60,102 nucleotides of DNA from Purshia tridentata (taxonomy: Eukaryota > Streptophyta > Magnoliopsida > Rosales > Rosaceae), in contig QANT01007975.1 in assembly GCA_003254885.1 (NCBI GenBank), forward strand, positions 1-60,102. The letters run 5' to 3'. A program made the position numbers and the translations under genes. The notes under the pieces are model-generated. The model was not told where the DNA came from. It ran no database searches and worked only from the letters and a program-made list of their open reading frames with translations. Within the stretch, counting starts at the first letter, position 1, and each line of letters opens with the position of its first letter. Below are positions 33,850 through 46,381 of the stretch, in pieces.

Positions 33850-36313
33850 AAGTCACGCAAGTGTCTCTTCTTCTTCTTCCCTTCTCTTTCATGCCAGCAC
33901 CCTCTCATCTTCTCCTTATCTTTTCCTCTTAATTCCACATTACTTTCTCACCAGCCAAACACCTCAATCTGAAAGAGAAACCCTTGAGAACCCAAAAGAC
34001 TAAAACCCACTCACACCCCAAAGCACCGAGACCACCAACCCTAAACCCACAGCAGCTGTAAACCTAAAATGGTTAGCTTTGAGTAGAGTTTGAGAGCCAT
34101 AAGACCTCCTAACCTTCATTTGTCCTTCCAAAGTCCAAACAGTAGAGAAATCACATCAACAGAAGGCTGGGTAGTGGAGACCACTCCTAAACTAGGTAAC
34201 GTAACCAAACTAAGCTGCTCACCTTCAATCCTTCGATTTTTTGCAATCGGGTTGCACCATACTTGGTTCTTGACCTTTTTCATTTCTTCCAAGCCATTGC
34301 ATGTTGAATCCGAGTAGGGGGAGACCAAAATTTGGTAAGACCTGAGACCAAGCTAGACCTTTCCTTTTCTCAGAAATTCTTCTCTAGTCCGTGTGTCTAA
34401 CCCTTGTAAGTGACTAGTTGGTGTTTGCATGGCTGTTCTTAAAGATTTGAAAGAGAGAAGATAGTCTCTGGCCATCAAACTAGAAGGACCATGCCCTTTG
34501 TGGTGAGAATTCCTTGCATGTTTGGAAATCCTTGATTTCCTCATAGTCTGAGTTGCGCTTTGGGTAAGAGGATTCTTAACGACTTGTGAACCTTGAGTTT
34601 TCTTGTGTTTGATCTCTTTTGAGTATGCTTGATTGCTTGGTTTGGCATAGAGGCCATTTTTCACAAAGAAAATTCCCATTTTCCAAATTTTGTGGCTCTT
34701 GACCCTGCGACAAAGAATTTGAACACTGTGTTGTTTGACAAGGAATTTGAAGCTTATTTTTAGTAGGTACAAACTAGACATCCAAATGATTATTTCAAGA
34801 CTAAAATCACTCTTTTTGGACTTTGTATGAATTAGTTGTGGATTTTCTACACAGAGGTATAATTTTGAGAAAACCGGCAGCAACGTTTTTTTGTTGTTGG
34901 CCTAAGTTTAATCCACATTTTAGGTTCTTATGGTTTTGACCTAAACTAAGGTAAATGGTGTGATAATGTAGGTGTATGGACGAGTTCTCTTATATTGAAT
35001 CAAGCATTTTGAAACTATGGGGTATTGGACACTCTACCTTGAACTTGAGTGTTGGGTTTTGTTCTCAAACTTATGGTGGATGGATTGGCAGAAGTGTACC
35101 AATCCCGAATTCCGAAACACTTGATAAAAAAAATTTAGAGTAACCCTCTACATGTCTAGAATCAATCTACCGATTTTCAAAGCTTTTGGTTGGCTACTTA
35201 TGTTTCTAAAAATTTGAGACCACCCATTGCTCTTGTGGTTTGAGTTTTGAACAAATTAACCACCTTGTTCCTTTTCATTTTTGGGGTACTTCCACTTGTT
35301 CATTTTAGTTAATCGCCTCTTGACAAACCTGTTTTTGAGGACCCTTGGGGGCAATCTTTAAAACTTTGTCACTCAAATTGTATCACACCCCAAAAACTGG
35401 GTACTTGAGATTTAAAATTATATGTATTTATATTTGAAAATGAGCTAAAATTGTTTACAAAATGTATTTCAAAATCATTTTTATGAGAATAAAGATTGTA
35501 AAAAACAAATAAAATATTAGAGTGCTAGCTTGCCATGTCTTCTTCTCTCTGTGTTCTCAGTCTACTCAACCTGCAAAACCATAATCACACTACACCATAT
35601 CCAATGGTGTATCGGGTTAAAGAACAAACCCGGTAAGCTCACTAGAGCTCGTATAAGTAAATAAAATAATAAACCTCAAATAAATAAATTAGGAATATAC
35701 ATTCCACAAGTCCACTTAAGTCCACGCATATTACTAAATATCTATGCATCACTAACTCCAACCATCACAATTTATAATCACTTCATTTCCATGGCCAATC
35801 CAAATTGGCAAACTACAACGAATCCTTGGTTGATTATTCCATTGAAAACATCCATATCTAATTGTACAATATGGGCTTATCACTGTACCGTTACCATAGC
35901 ACATCTAGGCTCACTGCCAAATGCTAGGATCGATTGTACGCTTTGGTCACTGCCACACGTACAATTATTGATGGACTCTCAACCTATCAGGTCCAATAAC
36001 TCAATCTGGCTAACTTGGCCTAATGGATTCTCAGTTGATCATTCTAACGAGAACGTCCATTTCTGATTTTACAATCCGGGCTCACCATTGTATAGTTTAC
36101 TATAGCACACTAAGGTTGACCACCAAATGCTATGGTTGATCATACCCTAGGGTTCACTGCCACACATACAATCATTGTGGACTCTTGACCTATTAGTTTC
36201 AATAACTCAATCTGGCTCTGACCTACTGTGAGACCCCGTCTTTTTCTAGTACTTTACTTTACACTTAAATTAGAATTTTTCTGAGGAACTAGTGACTAAG
36301 GCTGGACGTCACT

Positions 36314-36752
36314 TGTAACAACCTGTACTTTACTAAGTAATTTTTAAAGGGGGCTCAAAGTTGACTTTTGATTCTAGTGGGATTTTAGTTTTGACCTTTA
36401 GTCTGTTAGGACGGTCTCGAGCTTACGGGTTCGTTGACATGTGGCTTGTCCCATTTGGAGGTACGGTTCGGAAGTTTTGAACGTGACAAGAGACCAAAAG
36501 TTGACTTTTTAAATTTCTAGGTTTTTGGTTCAGACTTTGACTTAGTTGCGTAGAGCTTGACTCTAGGAGTTTGTAGACACGAAGCATGCTTCAAACGGAG
36601 CTACAGTTTGAAAGTTACGGACAGGTGAAGGGAGGAGCAAACTTGTAATTTTAGGGGAAGTTTGGCCGAATTTTCGGTAGGATTTTTCTTGATATTGGAT
36701 TCCCATAAGATCTCTTCGAATTTCAGGGTGGAATTCGGGGTCAGTCCTGTCA
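36314..36752 (+). repeat. 5' LTR, 439 bp, of the gag-only element
   Basis: The first ~340 bp match the start of the long LTR-A (from 'tgtaacaacctgtacttt' to 'ggcaaacttgtaatttta'); the last ~100 bp match its end ('ttcggtaggatttttcttga', 'ggtggaattcgggg'). The ~2.4 kb middle of LTR-A is absent. Confidence 0.92.
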
Positions 36753-36755
36753 ATT

Positions 36756-36767
36756 TGGTATCAAAGC
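36756..36767 (+). other. Primer binding site, initiator Met-tRNA type
   Basis: TGGTATCAAAGC, one change from TGGTATCAGAGC, three bases after the 5' LTR. Confidence 0.85.
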
Positions 36768-36839
36768 TTAGGTTTAGGATTCCTCTTTTTTTGCACAAAA
36801 TGTGCATCCTTTTATTTGAGAATTTCTTGGCTTTCTTAT

Positions 36840-38100
36840 AGGAACTATGCCTCTCGACGTGGCCGACCCCCGGGGGACCACCATATAGTTAATGAAGGTG
36901 CAAACGAGATAGCACAAGGGTTCACTCAATCCTTGGATCGATTGGTTGAGGTGATGACTAATGTAGTACGTACTCGTGGACCTACAGAAGGAGATTGTAG
37001 CATCGAATAAGCCCATAGACTTGAGGCTATAGTCTTTAAAGGGACAACTGATCCTGGTGTAGCTAACGACTGGATAGTGAGACTAGAAAGAACTTTTGAC
37101 GTCATGAGGTGTCCAGATGAAGAAAAGTCATATTGTGATGCCTACTTTTGGTGGGAATCAGAAGAGGTGGGACTTGCCGCTGACGAGATTACTTGGGATA
37201 GGTTTAGAAGAGCTTTTTATGAGCAGTATTATCCTAGAGTGTAATGTGATGAGAAAAGGGTAAAATTTCAAAGGTTGAGATAGGGATCCATGACAATGGC
37301 AGAATATGAAAGGAAATTTACAGAGCTTTCTAGATTTTGCTCGCATCTTGTGGCGGATGAGAGAGAGAAGTGCTTTAGATTTGAGGATGGCTTAAGAAAA
37401 GAAATTCATACGACAGTTGTAGCTGCTATGCATACCAATTACTTTAGCTTGAGAGAGGCTGCCATGAGAGTGGAGAGGTCTCTTATAGAAGGAAACAGAG
37501 GTGGAATGAGATGGCATCATCATCAGAGCACAATAGTAGGTAGTCATCAAGGACCATCCAAAAAGGGTAGTTTCAGTTCTAGTTCTTCTGGGAGTGGTGG
37601 ATTCTGAGGTTACCAAAATAGTGTTAGTGGTAGTCAAGGCTCAGGACGTAGTCACCAATTCGGAGATCAATCCATTTCTGGTAGTGTCAATACTTCAGAT
37701 TTCTCATAAAAATAGCGATCCACTCGAGTTGGTGCTCATAAATATCCAGTCTACGAACCATGTGACAAACGTCATGAAGGGCCTTGTTTGAGAGGTACTA
37801 TGGAAGGATGCTTCCATTGTGGTTAGATGGGGCACTACAGGAAGGATTGTCCAATGTTGTACCATGGAGAAGGTGAAGCTTCTGGATCAGTTTTACATAC
37901 GAAGCAAACTTTTGGGGTTTAGAGTCATAGCCATGGAGCGACACAAATTGGGGATGCTACAACTAGCAATGGCACTCAGTCTAGTCACTCCGTTAGAGGC
38001 GGAAGACAACAAAGAGGACGTCCTAGAGCTCAAGGCAGAGTTTTTGCCATGACCTAGCAGTAGGCACCGGTTTCACCAGACGTCATTTTGCGTATGTGTT
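36840..38100 (+). pseudogene. Decayed gag of the gag-only element
   Basis: Readable capsid parts: 'FKGTTDPGVANDWIVRLERT', 'YCDAYFWWESEEVG', 'ITWDRFRRAFYEQYYPR', then a stop, and 'MTMAEYERKFTELSRFC', 'REAAMRVERSL'. The zinc knuckle near 37808-37850 reads CFHCG-stop-MGHYRKDC, i.e. a stop sits inside it. The tail 'GRVFAMT...SPDVIL' is where Gag normally passes into protease; sequence homology to pol ends there. Gag would bind RNA and build particles; this copy cannot. Confidence 0.85.
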
Positions 38101-38652
38101 CTATTTGGGTGAAAGACCCGTATTTTGTTAGTTACACACTTTATTGTTTCACTTAGACTCACTCCGTTTGTCATTAGAGAAGCTTAAGTACAATTTGAAG
38201 TCAATTAGAGAATTTAGTAAGATCCTAAGTAATAGTTTTGTGGAGATAAGTTTAATGTCTATTAAGGAATAGTAAGGGAGGCTAATAGGAATCCTATTTA
38301 CGATGGAATTGAGAAAGTGACTGAGAATAAAAAGGACTAAGAGGTTGAAGAGAATGAATCTAAGGTAATGGACTTACATAAAAAGAAATATCTTAATTGT
38401 ATTTGGTGCATGCTAAATGGCGTAGTTTAGTGGAGAAACAGTGTTCTGGAGAAGAAACACTAAAGGAAGTTAAGGAAGTTGTTTGGCTAACTAAAGTAGG
38501 AAGATTCAATTAGAGTAGAGCAGCGGAAGCATGGTGGCCCATAGTCTGAGAAAAGCAAAGGAAGAGATTAAGGAACTTGAGAACTAGATGCAAGCCTAGT
38601 GTTTACCTGTCTTACCACCATGTGTGCAAAATTTCGAGGAAGAAATTTTCTT
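38101..38652. other. Remnant internal region without pol
   Basis: A/G-rich sequence with many stops in all frames. Its last ~70 bp ('gagaactagatgcaagcc', 'ttaccaccatgtgtgcaaaa', 'ttcgaggaagaaattttc') match 55604-55671, the 3' internal end of a related element. Confidence 0.65.
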
Positions 38653-38671
38653 TGGGGTGGGGGAGGAAGAT
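38653..38671 (+). other. Polypurine tract
   Basis: TGGGGTGGGGGAGGAAGAT directly before the 3' LTR: the plus-strand priming site of reverse transcription. Confidence 0.85.
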
Positions 38672-39109
38672 TGTAACAACCCGTACTTTCCTAAGTAATT
38701 TTTGAATAGGGCTCAAAGTTGACTTTTGATTTGAGTGGGACTTTAGTTTTGACCTTGAGTCCGTTAGGAAGGTCTTGAGCTTATGGGTTCATTGACATGC
38801 GGCTTGTCCTGTTTGGAGGTACGGTTCGGAAGTTTTGAAAGTGACAAGAGACCAAAAGTTGACTTTTTAAATCTCTGGGTTTTGGTTCAGACTTTGACTT
38901 AGTTGCGTAGAGCTCGACTCCAGGAGTTTGTAGGCACGAAGCACGCTTCAAAGGGAGCTACGGTTTGAAAGTTACGGACGTGTGAAGGGAGGGGCAAACT
39001 TGTAATTTTAGAGGAAGTTCTGCCAAATTTTCAGTAAGATTTTTCTTGATATTAGATTCCAGCAGGATCTCTCCAAATTTCAGGGTGGAATTCGGGGTCG
39101 GTCGTGTCA
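38672..39109 (+). repeat. 3' LTR, 438 bp, of the gag-only element
   Basis: Partner of 36314-36752; the two differ at scattered positions, so the insertion is not very recent. Followed directly by the TCACT duplication. Confidence 0.92.
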
Positions 39110-39673
39110 TCACTAGCATAGAGCTTAATTTCTTGATAGTAATGATGTTTGGTTCGTTGAATTTGGAGTTAAAATGATTAAGTTATGAATTTTCCAAGTT
39201 AGATAATTATTTTGGGCCATTATTTGATTTTTCAGAATTTATTTTGGGTGAAACTGGATTTTTCATAAAAATTTCAGAAGTCAAATTGTTTTTTTGAGGC
39301 CATACTCAGCCTCACAAGTTCGTAAGATTTTTCGTTGAATTATTTAGAGACCCGAGTAATTTTTGGTGAGTTTTTTAAGTTGGAGAAAAAAAAAAGAAAA
39401 AAGGAAATGACGTGATAGCCAGCACCACATGTCATGCGTTGATGCGTTCGCAAGGTACTGATAAGGATAGGGGCACGGAACTAAGGTGGGCTTTGTAGCA
39501 TTTGATCATTTACCCTTATTTTAATCTTAACCCTTGAATTTCATTAAGCAGTCGTTTAATCTTAGCCTTTCATTTTTGCACGCAAATTATCCCACATTGG
39601 AAATGAGAGCTCCCTCACCTCTTAAAGCCTATAAAGCCTTATCAGTACCTATCCTTCCTCACCTCTTAAAGCC

Positions 39674-39682
39674 TATAAATAA
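39674..39682 (+). promoter_or_regulatory. TATA box of LTR-C copy 1
   Basis: TATAAATAA in 'gcctataaataaaggagccc'. The same element is found inverted in copy 2 at 53461-53469, supporting it as the LTR-C promoter. Confidence 0.6.
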
Positions 39683-42600
39683 AGGAGCCCCCTCCTCATT
39701 TTCACTTGCACCTCTTAGTTTAAGTTGAGAGCTCCTCACACTAAGTTCTTTCTCTCTCTAAAATTGTTCTTAAGGGAATCCTTTCTTTTGTGAAGGGAAC
39801 CCAAAGGAGCAAGCTCCAATCTCTTTTGGAGAAGCTACATAGTTCAAAATTTTGTTTATTTTTCGTTGGGTTATTAATTACTCCATAAATGTGATGATTA
39901 ATTTCTCTAATCAAAAATAGCTTTTCTCCTTGGCGAAGCCCTGTGCAGTTTCCATCACGCCGAAGTAAGTCTTTGGTTAAGACTTTAAAGTTTGGTTTAG
40001 TTGTTTAAGTTTAATTTAATTGCTTATTAGGCTTTAATTTTGGTGTTTTAGCAATTTTTTTGTGAAATTTAAGCAAAGGATATTTTTAACTGGGTAAGTG
40101 AAACTCCTCCTTCTCTTTAAGGTTTTTATGCATGATTAACTACCTAAGTTGAATTATTAAATTAATTAATCATATTTAAAGTAGGATTTAGATTGCATAA
40201 TTTAATTGATTAAGTTAAATTAAATAAAATTAATTAATTATGTAATTGCTAAAACCTAAGGGGTAAGAAGCATGCAAACTAAGTTGGAATTATTTGCTTT
40301 GCTTGCTTAATTAGTTGGACTTGTTTGTTTGTTAATCAATCAATCTAATAGTTGTTTGAGGTCACCCAATTAAAGTAATCGAATGACCTGATGTCGAGGT
40401 TAGTCCTAACTGCTGTTGCTATTGTTGACTTAAGGAACACTGGGATTGATGCCCCTAGTCTCCCCCTTACTGACTTGGTCATGATTGTTTGGACTTTAAA
40501 TAAAATTTGGTTAAGTAGAAACCCTAAGTCCCGAAAATACAGAGACTTGGTCTTAGTACAAGTTTTTGAGATTTTCTGGGAAGACATGACCGAAAGGTAA
40601 GGCCATGCCGAAACTCTGCCGAAACTCTACTGAATGTTCTGTCAAACTTACTTTTACTAAAGTTGGATTTCTGTCAGATTTGGGTTTCCAGTTTTTCCCA
40701 GAGAAGGTTTTAAGGACTTGGTGCTGTGGAAGTACAAAAAAGTTAAGCTTGGACACCAGGTAGAGGGATTCTCACACCCTGACTGTTGGGACCATTTTTG
40801 TGCATGAATATAAGCTATTAAATATTGTTGCTTGTGAACTCTGCATCGTTTTTGTATGCCATATTGCACGATTTTTGGATTTTCATTGATGATCTGAGAG
40901 TAAAAGGTCACGAAAAACGCTGACTTTGGGTTTCGGTCCACTAAACTTCCGAAAGGGGTATGTATGGACGAGCTAGTCAATTTGTCCTTCTGAGGAGGTA
41001 AGCTTAAAGGGTACTATCGTGGTAATGGATAGTCTCGCTACATTACCTACTTTGTGCTTGGTAAGTATAGTTGGTCGCTCATGATCGATCATCAATTAAT
41101 AATACTTGGACATCCTAAAATGTTTTGAGAAAACTGCATACGTATCAATAGAAGTTTTGTGGATTTCAACAATTAAACTTTCATATTGGTTTTTGATTAG
41201 TGAAATCTTTTCAACTGATTTTCTTTATCAACTAGCTATATCTATTAAATATTTTGACCCACTATGTTCAAGCCCAACCAAGGTCCCCCGAAGGGAAGCT
41301 ATAATCATTTGTGATGCTTACCCCCTATTGCATTCTCTTATGCAATCAGTTTCTGATTGACGATTTTGATTAGTCAGTTGGGTGAGGCACTTGGATATCT
41401 TGTTGGACATCTTGAGGTCTTTCCCTTTTGTTAAGTCAGTTGCTTTGTTGAACTCTCTAGTTTATTAGTTCTATCTATCTTTCAAGTTCATTTGATATTT
41501 TCGGAACAGCTTTTTAGTAGTTGATTGGTACTCACTTTGGGATAGTTAGTCAAGCACGACCTCTTTGAAAGTTACGTTGTTTTAAAGGGTATTTTTGTAA
41601 ACTTCTTACCCACGTGGGTTGGCTTTAATTAAAATGCATTTTGAAGTTATTTTAAAATGATTTCTGCTACCTGTTTTTTTTCTCTGATCCAACCCATTTT
41701 CTCTCAAACAAGCTTTACATTAATTATTTAATTCTAGAATGGCTTGGTGACACGTTCTAGGGTTAGATAGTTGGTGTGACGGTTGTCAAGTGCCCCAAAA
41801 AGTGCCATTTCCTTCAGGCCCTATTTTGGAACATGACACCCACAATCCACTGCTGGCTACTTAAAAGCCTAATTAAAGCCATTAACCTCAATAACCATCA
41901 AGATTAATCCTAATTTCCAATCCAAACCTATGACTTATCATGTCCCGATCAAACCATTAAACTCAAGATTCACTATCCTTCGATTCAATCCTAGGATTCT
42001 ATTCTAGACGTTCCAATTCTAGCACACAAGCAATCAATTGGAAAACATAAATTAGACAATCACAAGTCTAATAGCATTTATATCAAATTCATAACTCAAT
42101 ACTAGAATTAATCGACTTAATTCATTCACTATGTTTAAAAGTCTAGACAGATTGACCATTTCACGTCGACCACGTGAAATAACCAAAATGCCCTCGAACG
42201 GCAACACTTGCTCGGATTCTCAAATCCTACATTACAACAACATCAAAAATAAAATTCTCGAGCCAAGGGTACCTATTTAGACCAAACAGTTAAACCAAAA
42301 TTTCAAGGTTGAAAAAAACAGGTTGTTTAACAACTGAAACAGGGCTGCCACCACAATCAGTGGCTGCCCAGCCACAAACAAATCACAGAACACTCACCAC
42401 AACCTCGGGTGACTGGCTAACGGCCAAAAATCATGAATTTGAGTCACTAGCACCACATCACTTGAAGGAACTCGCGGTGGTTGGCAGTGGCTAACCTGCA
42501 AAATTCCCAAACTTGAAATCAGCCACAATCAAACACATGAGCACATAGAGGAGGTTGAGAGGACCAACTTTCAAACCTGGATAGACAAGCAAAAGTCATT

Positions 42601-44933
42601 GGAAAAGGAGGAAATCGCTGTCATGCAAACTCCGATGAACGATCATAAGGCACCACCATGATGGGCTTAACGAGAGGAAGAAGTCTGGGCAGTAAGAGGT
42701 CACGCAGCCGTCAAAAATGGTGAATCAAAGCTGGCGAGCCAGGTACGAGTTGGACTAGCTTTTCTCGATCTGAGCAGTTTTTGGACAAACGAAGGCCAAT
42801 GGGGGATGGAGGAGATAGAGACGAGGAGTTCTAGGCTTTCCCTGTCGTTGGTTGCCGTTGGACCGGCATCCACGCACCGGTGCAATCTCAAATGAAAGTG
42901 AGTGTGTGAGAGAGAGACAGAGACGCGAAAGGAGAGAGAGAAGTGACACATGAGGGTTTTAAAATAAACATTAAACTGCCTTTGAGTTTAAAATATCCTT
43001 TTTTAAAATTACCAATTCATCCCTCACTTCACAAGTTTGTATTTCTCAAAATGTAAATATGATTAATGTGTGCCTCGTGTTTACAAACTTGTGAGCTTGA
43101 GACCTTTTTAATGAGCCCAAAGTCAAAACCAAAGGCCCACTAGAACAAAAAGTCAACTTTTGGGACAGAGAAATTTTAAAACAAATTTTAAAATTAATCG
43201 AAAACAATTTCTTTCCAAATAAATTCCCAAAAACACTGAATTTAAGCTCAAATAAAATAATAAAAATTTTAGGGTCTCACAAATTGTATTTTCAAAGTCC
43301 AAATTAATCCTAGCTTGCCAAGCAAAAGTGTGTACTCGGTGAGGCCCTAACCTTGAGCTTGTGGTAACTTGGTGTGTTTTGTGTACTAACAAGGACTTGT
43401 TTGGTTGTTTGAAGCTCTTGGGCAGCTACTTGAGAGGTAGGGGAGGTTTGCCCAAGATAATTTTCTAGAAAAGAAATGAATCAAGAGTCCTACTATGCTT
43501 GTGGACAATTGCAGATCTATACTATGCTCAATTTTGTGTCTATTACTTGTTGATGGCTACCTTTGATTATCTTGAGAACTGTTGCATTATTTGTATTCCT
43601 GGCATGCTAAGTGTGCACTTGTGAAACTCATTGTATACTATAGGGTGCATAATCGGATAGGACTAGAGTTTAATCACTTAAAGAAGACATTTTTGTGCTT
43701 GGTTATTGAAATGAATAAATGATTGAGTTTGATTGCTGGAAACGCCTTATCCTTGTTGTTTGAACATGGTTAATTGTTTTCAATGTTGCATCAAAGACCA
43801 AACTAATTGGAAAGTGGTTTTATTGTCTGAGAACCCCTTTGCACTAATACATGTTTCATATCTTGCTTTGACCTTATAAACTCCTTGATTAATGGCCTTG
43901 GTGTGAGCCCTAAGAATTTGACTTGGTTTCGGATTATCTTACTGTTAACTGGATTTAAAGGTTGATTTTATGCATGGTCATTCTTGCATGGTGTTGGCAT
44001 GGCAAGTTTGATAATAATGGAACATGCATACATTCAATTTATATATATTCTCTCTCATTGAATATATATTTTGGACAAATGAAGCTCAAGTGACTCATGG
44101 TTATGTTGTGAGTATCATATTGATGTTCTTCTCCCTGCCGATTAGTTGTAGGCCATTTAGGGAGGGTACCTTAGTACAGACTAGAGGGGCCACTGATATA
44201 CAAGTTATACTCAATTTTGCAAAAGTATGCATGCATATGATATTTGCAGCATGCATGCCTATATCATCCCTTACCTGTATTGCCTTACAAGCCTACGAAT
44301 TTATAATTGGTGTTTGAATCTGTTAAATTAGAAATTGCTTGGTTGCTGTGTGTACTCCTATTTGAGTTAGCTGGCACTGGGACTGTTATCTATTAATTAA
44401 GATAAAATCTTGAAGTTGTGTGATCACGTTTTGAGTCAGGTAGCCAAGAAAAAGATCTAGTGGTTTAGGTGATGCTCACCCCTACACAACGCTTTTGCAG
44501 GTTTAGAGCGATGGTTATTCTAGTGGAGCTTGCTTTTGACCACACCTTGGCGATTTCCGTTACACTAGGGGCCATGAGTTCTGGGACTTCCTCTGGGAGT
44601 GAGTGAGTGCCGTTTCAGACTTCACAAACCCTTGTTTCTTTTTGTCATTCTTGGTTTGGCTCATTTGGTTTTAAGTGCCTACACACTAAAGTTTATTTTA
44701 AGAAAAATTGCAAGACTATTAACAGGGGTTTGTCAGTTCAACCCCAGTTATTTTTTGTAATTTGAACCACTTGACCTATGTTAACCAGTCCACTACGATC
44801 CTAAAGGCTAATAAATTGATTAATTGTGAATGAATTGGGCCTAATTTTAATTAATCAATTAGAAACACACCTATTGTCGGGCTCACTATTTTTAGTGAAT
44901 GTTCTGCGTGCCCCTCCCTGTCGGTCGTTTACA

Positions 44934-45760
44934 TTCCCAGGGGTAGTTTGGTGATTTGAAGGCTTGTATTTTCTGAATGGCGTAGAGTTGAGACATCGGT
45001 GGTGATGTTCAATTCTATGTTGTTTGGGAAGTACGCCGGCTGCCATGAACCCATATCCACTAGGCCCAGGTCTATGAAACTCAATGTTGGTGAGGCTCTT
45101 AGAAAGTATGGGAACTCTGTCATGTTGCAAAAAGACAAATCCAGTAACCAAAGTTTAGGCCCAGAAAAGTTACAGAAATTGTTAAAACAACTCACTGACA
45201 GATGATTATTGGAAAGAGCAAGCCTACTGAGATTCATGAGTTTTTCAAACTTTTGAAACTCCCAACACCACTCAAGTTATTTGAAAATAGATGAAGGACT
45301 ATAAGGTGCTCAAGTACAAAGATTGAACTTGGAATCACGCCATGCAACTTGTTAGAACTTAAATCAAGATCGATATAATAAAGAAGTAGATTGAAATTCA
45401 TTGATATTACCAGTGATTTGGCAAGATATAGAACCAAGATGATATTGTTCCATTAAGTGAGTTATAAAATAACCTAGGTGTGATTAAATGTAGCCAAGGA
45501 ACAGGACCAACTATTGTGGAGTTACTATGAACTTCTAGAAGTTGACCCACAACATTTTTGTGTGAAAGATCCAAGAAAATGAGTCCTTCAAGTACAAAGA
45601 TTGAACTTGGAACCACGCCATGTAGCTTGTTAAAACTTAAATCAAGACATAATAAAGAAGATTGAAATTTGTTGATATTACTAGTATGTTGGTTGTTGGT
45701 TAGACTTAAAAATTTTCAAAGATAGTAAGATATAGAATCAAGATGGTATTATTCCATTAA
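44934..45760 (-). pseudogene. RLP pseudogene, N-ward LRR part
   Basis: Continuation (upstream on the minus strand) of the pseudogene at 32249-33265. Seen: VPSSIFVLEGLIFLDLS, 'YNSLNGTISSWFYILPN', LDLSSNKLHGVIPSSIFVLE, 'LSRLALSNNHLSVSC', 'FSGPKLWLLDLSFCNMTEFP', 'FLRASPTLSFIDLGL', ending 'SLQITKLPLG' at the LTR-D edge. The repeat style (NLSxxHL...IPSSIF) is that of Cf-like RLPs. Frames are broken repeatedly, and a ~280-bp duplication adds to the damage. The signal peptide and first LRRs are not visible upstream. Confidence 0.88.
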
Positions 45761-45805
45761 ATGAGTTAAAATATAACTTAAGTGTGATTAAATGCAATTT
45801 TTACT
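45305..45805. repeat. Tandem duplication, period about 278 bp, inside the RLP
   Basis: 'gtacaaagattgaacttgga' occurs at 45314 and 45592, followed in both by 'accacgccatg'-like LRR sequence and later 'ttccattaa-tgagtta' and 'gtgtgattaaatg'. LRR genes gain and lose repeats this way. Confidence 0.8.
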
Positions 45806-46353
45806 ATCTTATAATATTGTTTTATTTGTTCTTGTTATGCTTCTTAATTAGTTAATAAATCACACATATATTGGATAAGATAACACTTAACAAATTATCC
45901 AAATTAAATGCTTGGTGCCAAAGACTAGGGGCTGTACCTGTTTACTCGAAAAAAGAAAAAAAAAATTCAGATGCACTCATTTTCAATCAAATGGGCCTCT
46001 TTCCTTCCAATGGTAACACTTTAGTTTCTATTTTACTAAGTTAAGATCTTCAAATTTTTTATCTGCCAAATAAAAAAACTCATTTATTATTTTACTTTTT
46101 TTTTTCTCCCTCCTTTTCAATAAAAATAGATCATAGTTTGTGAAAAAAAAAAAAAAATATTTCTTTTGAGTGTCCAAACATGATTTTTCTTAATCTATTA
46201 TTTGGCCCTCAAATAAACTTTTTATTATGTTATAATCTTGACATATTGTTCTTAGAATTTAAGAGTACAAAAATAAGAATTCAATTATAATGAATAGTTA
46301 GCAAGAGAACATAATTACTACATATATAAATACAAGGATCCATGACATCCTAT
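45806..46353. other. A/T-rich spacer
   Basis: No gene seen. Several A and T homopolymer runs (46102-46112, 46142-46157) and A/T-rich sequence between the RLP remnant and the MITE-like element. Confidence 0.5.
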
Positions 46354-46381
46354 TTTTGACACAAGTTTTCAATGGGTCTCA

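Larger units (their letters stand above)
36314..39109 (+). mobile_element. Gag-only gypsy element with short LTRs (Tekay/Del-like)
   Basis: Perfect target duplication TCACT (36309-36313, 39110-39114). LTRs of 439 and 438 bp with TGTAACAACC...GTCCTGTCA-type ends, a tRNA-Met primer site, decayed gag, and a polypurine tract. No protease, RT, RNase H or integrase is present: the internal region is only 1.9 kb. It is the innermost layer of the nest and must have been mobilised in trans if it moved in this form. Confidence 0.93.
36227..41838 (+). mobile_element. LTR-C copy 1, split by a gag-only element
   Basis: Starts TGTGAGACCCCG and ends GGAACATGACA; flanks CCTAC and CCCAC are a near-perfect target duplication. 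About 2.81 kb once the inner element is removed. Copy 2 at 51309-54012 is its reverse complement, including the TATA region and a shared short open frame (around 41106-41360 here and 51772-51963 there). A solo LTR is the simplest reading. Confidence 0.8.
35381..43281 (-). mobile_element. LTR-B copy 1, split by LTR-C
   Basis: Plus strand starts TATCACACCCC (TG decayed to TA) and ends AGGGTCTCACA; target duplication AATTG at 35376-35380 and 43282-43286. Its own sequence is about 2.28 kb (35381-36226 and 41844-43281). Homology to copy 2 at 54013 is clear: 'aacctgcaaaacca', 'aacccggtaagctcactaga', 'ttgctcggattct'. It contains no recognisable protein domain. Minus orientation is inferred from the TGTGAGACCC start shared with LTR-C. 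Confidence 0.8.
33266..44933 (+). mobile_element. LTR-D shell: insertion splitting the RLP, holding nested elements
   Basis: Starts TGTATAATACCC and ends CGTTTACA, LTR-like TGT/ACA ends. Without the nested LTR-B it is about 3.76 kb (33266-35380 plus 43287-44933). Removing 33266-44933 brings the two RLP halves to within one base of a continuous LRR frame, which fixes both edges. It has no protein domain that I recognise, so a long solo LTR or a non-autonomous element is most likely. No clean target duplication was found (acgaa versus ttccc). Confidence 0.65.

Noticed and set aside
34353..34883. 176-codon minus-strand ORF in LTR-D
   Set aside because: No domain, lies within LTR-like sequence and has no homologous frame elsewhere in the window.
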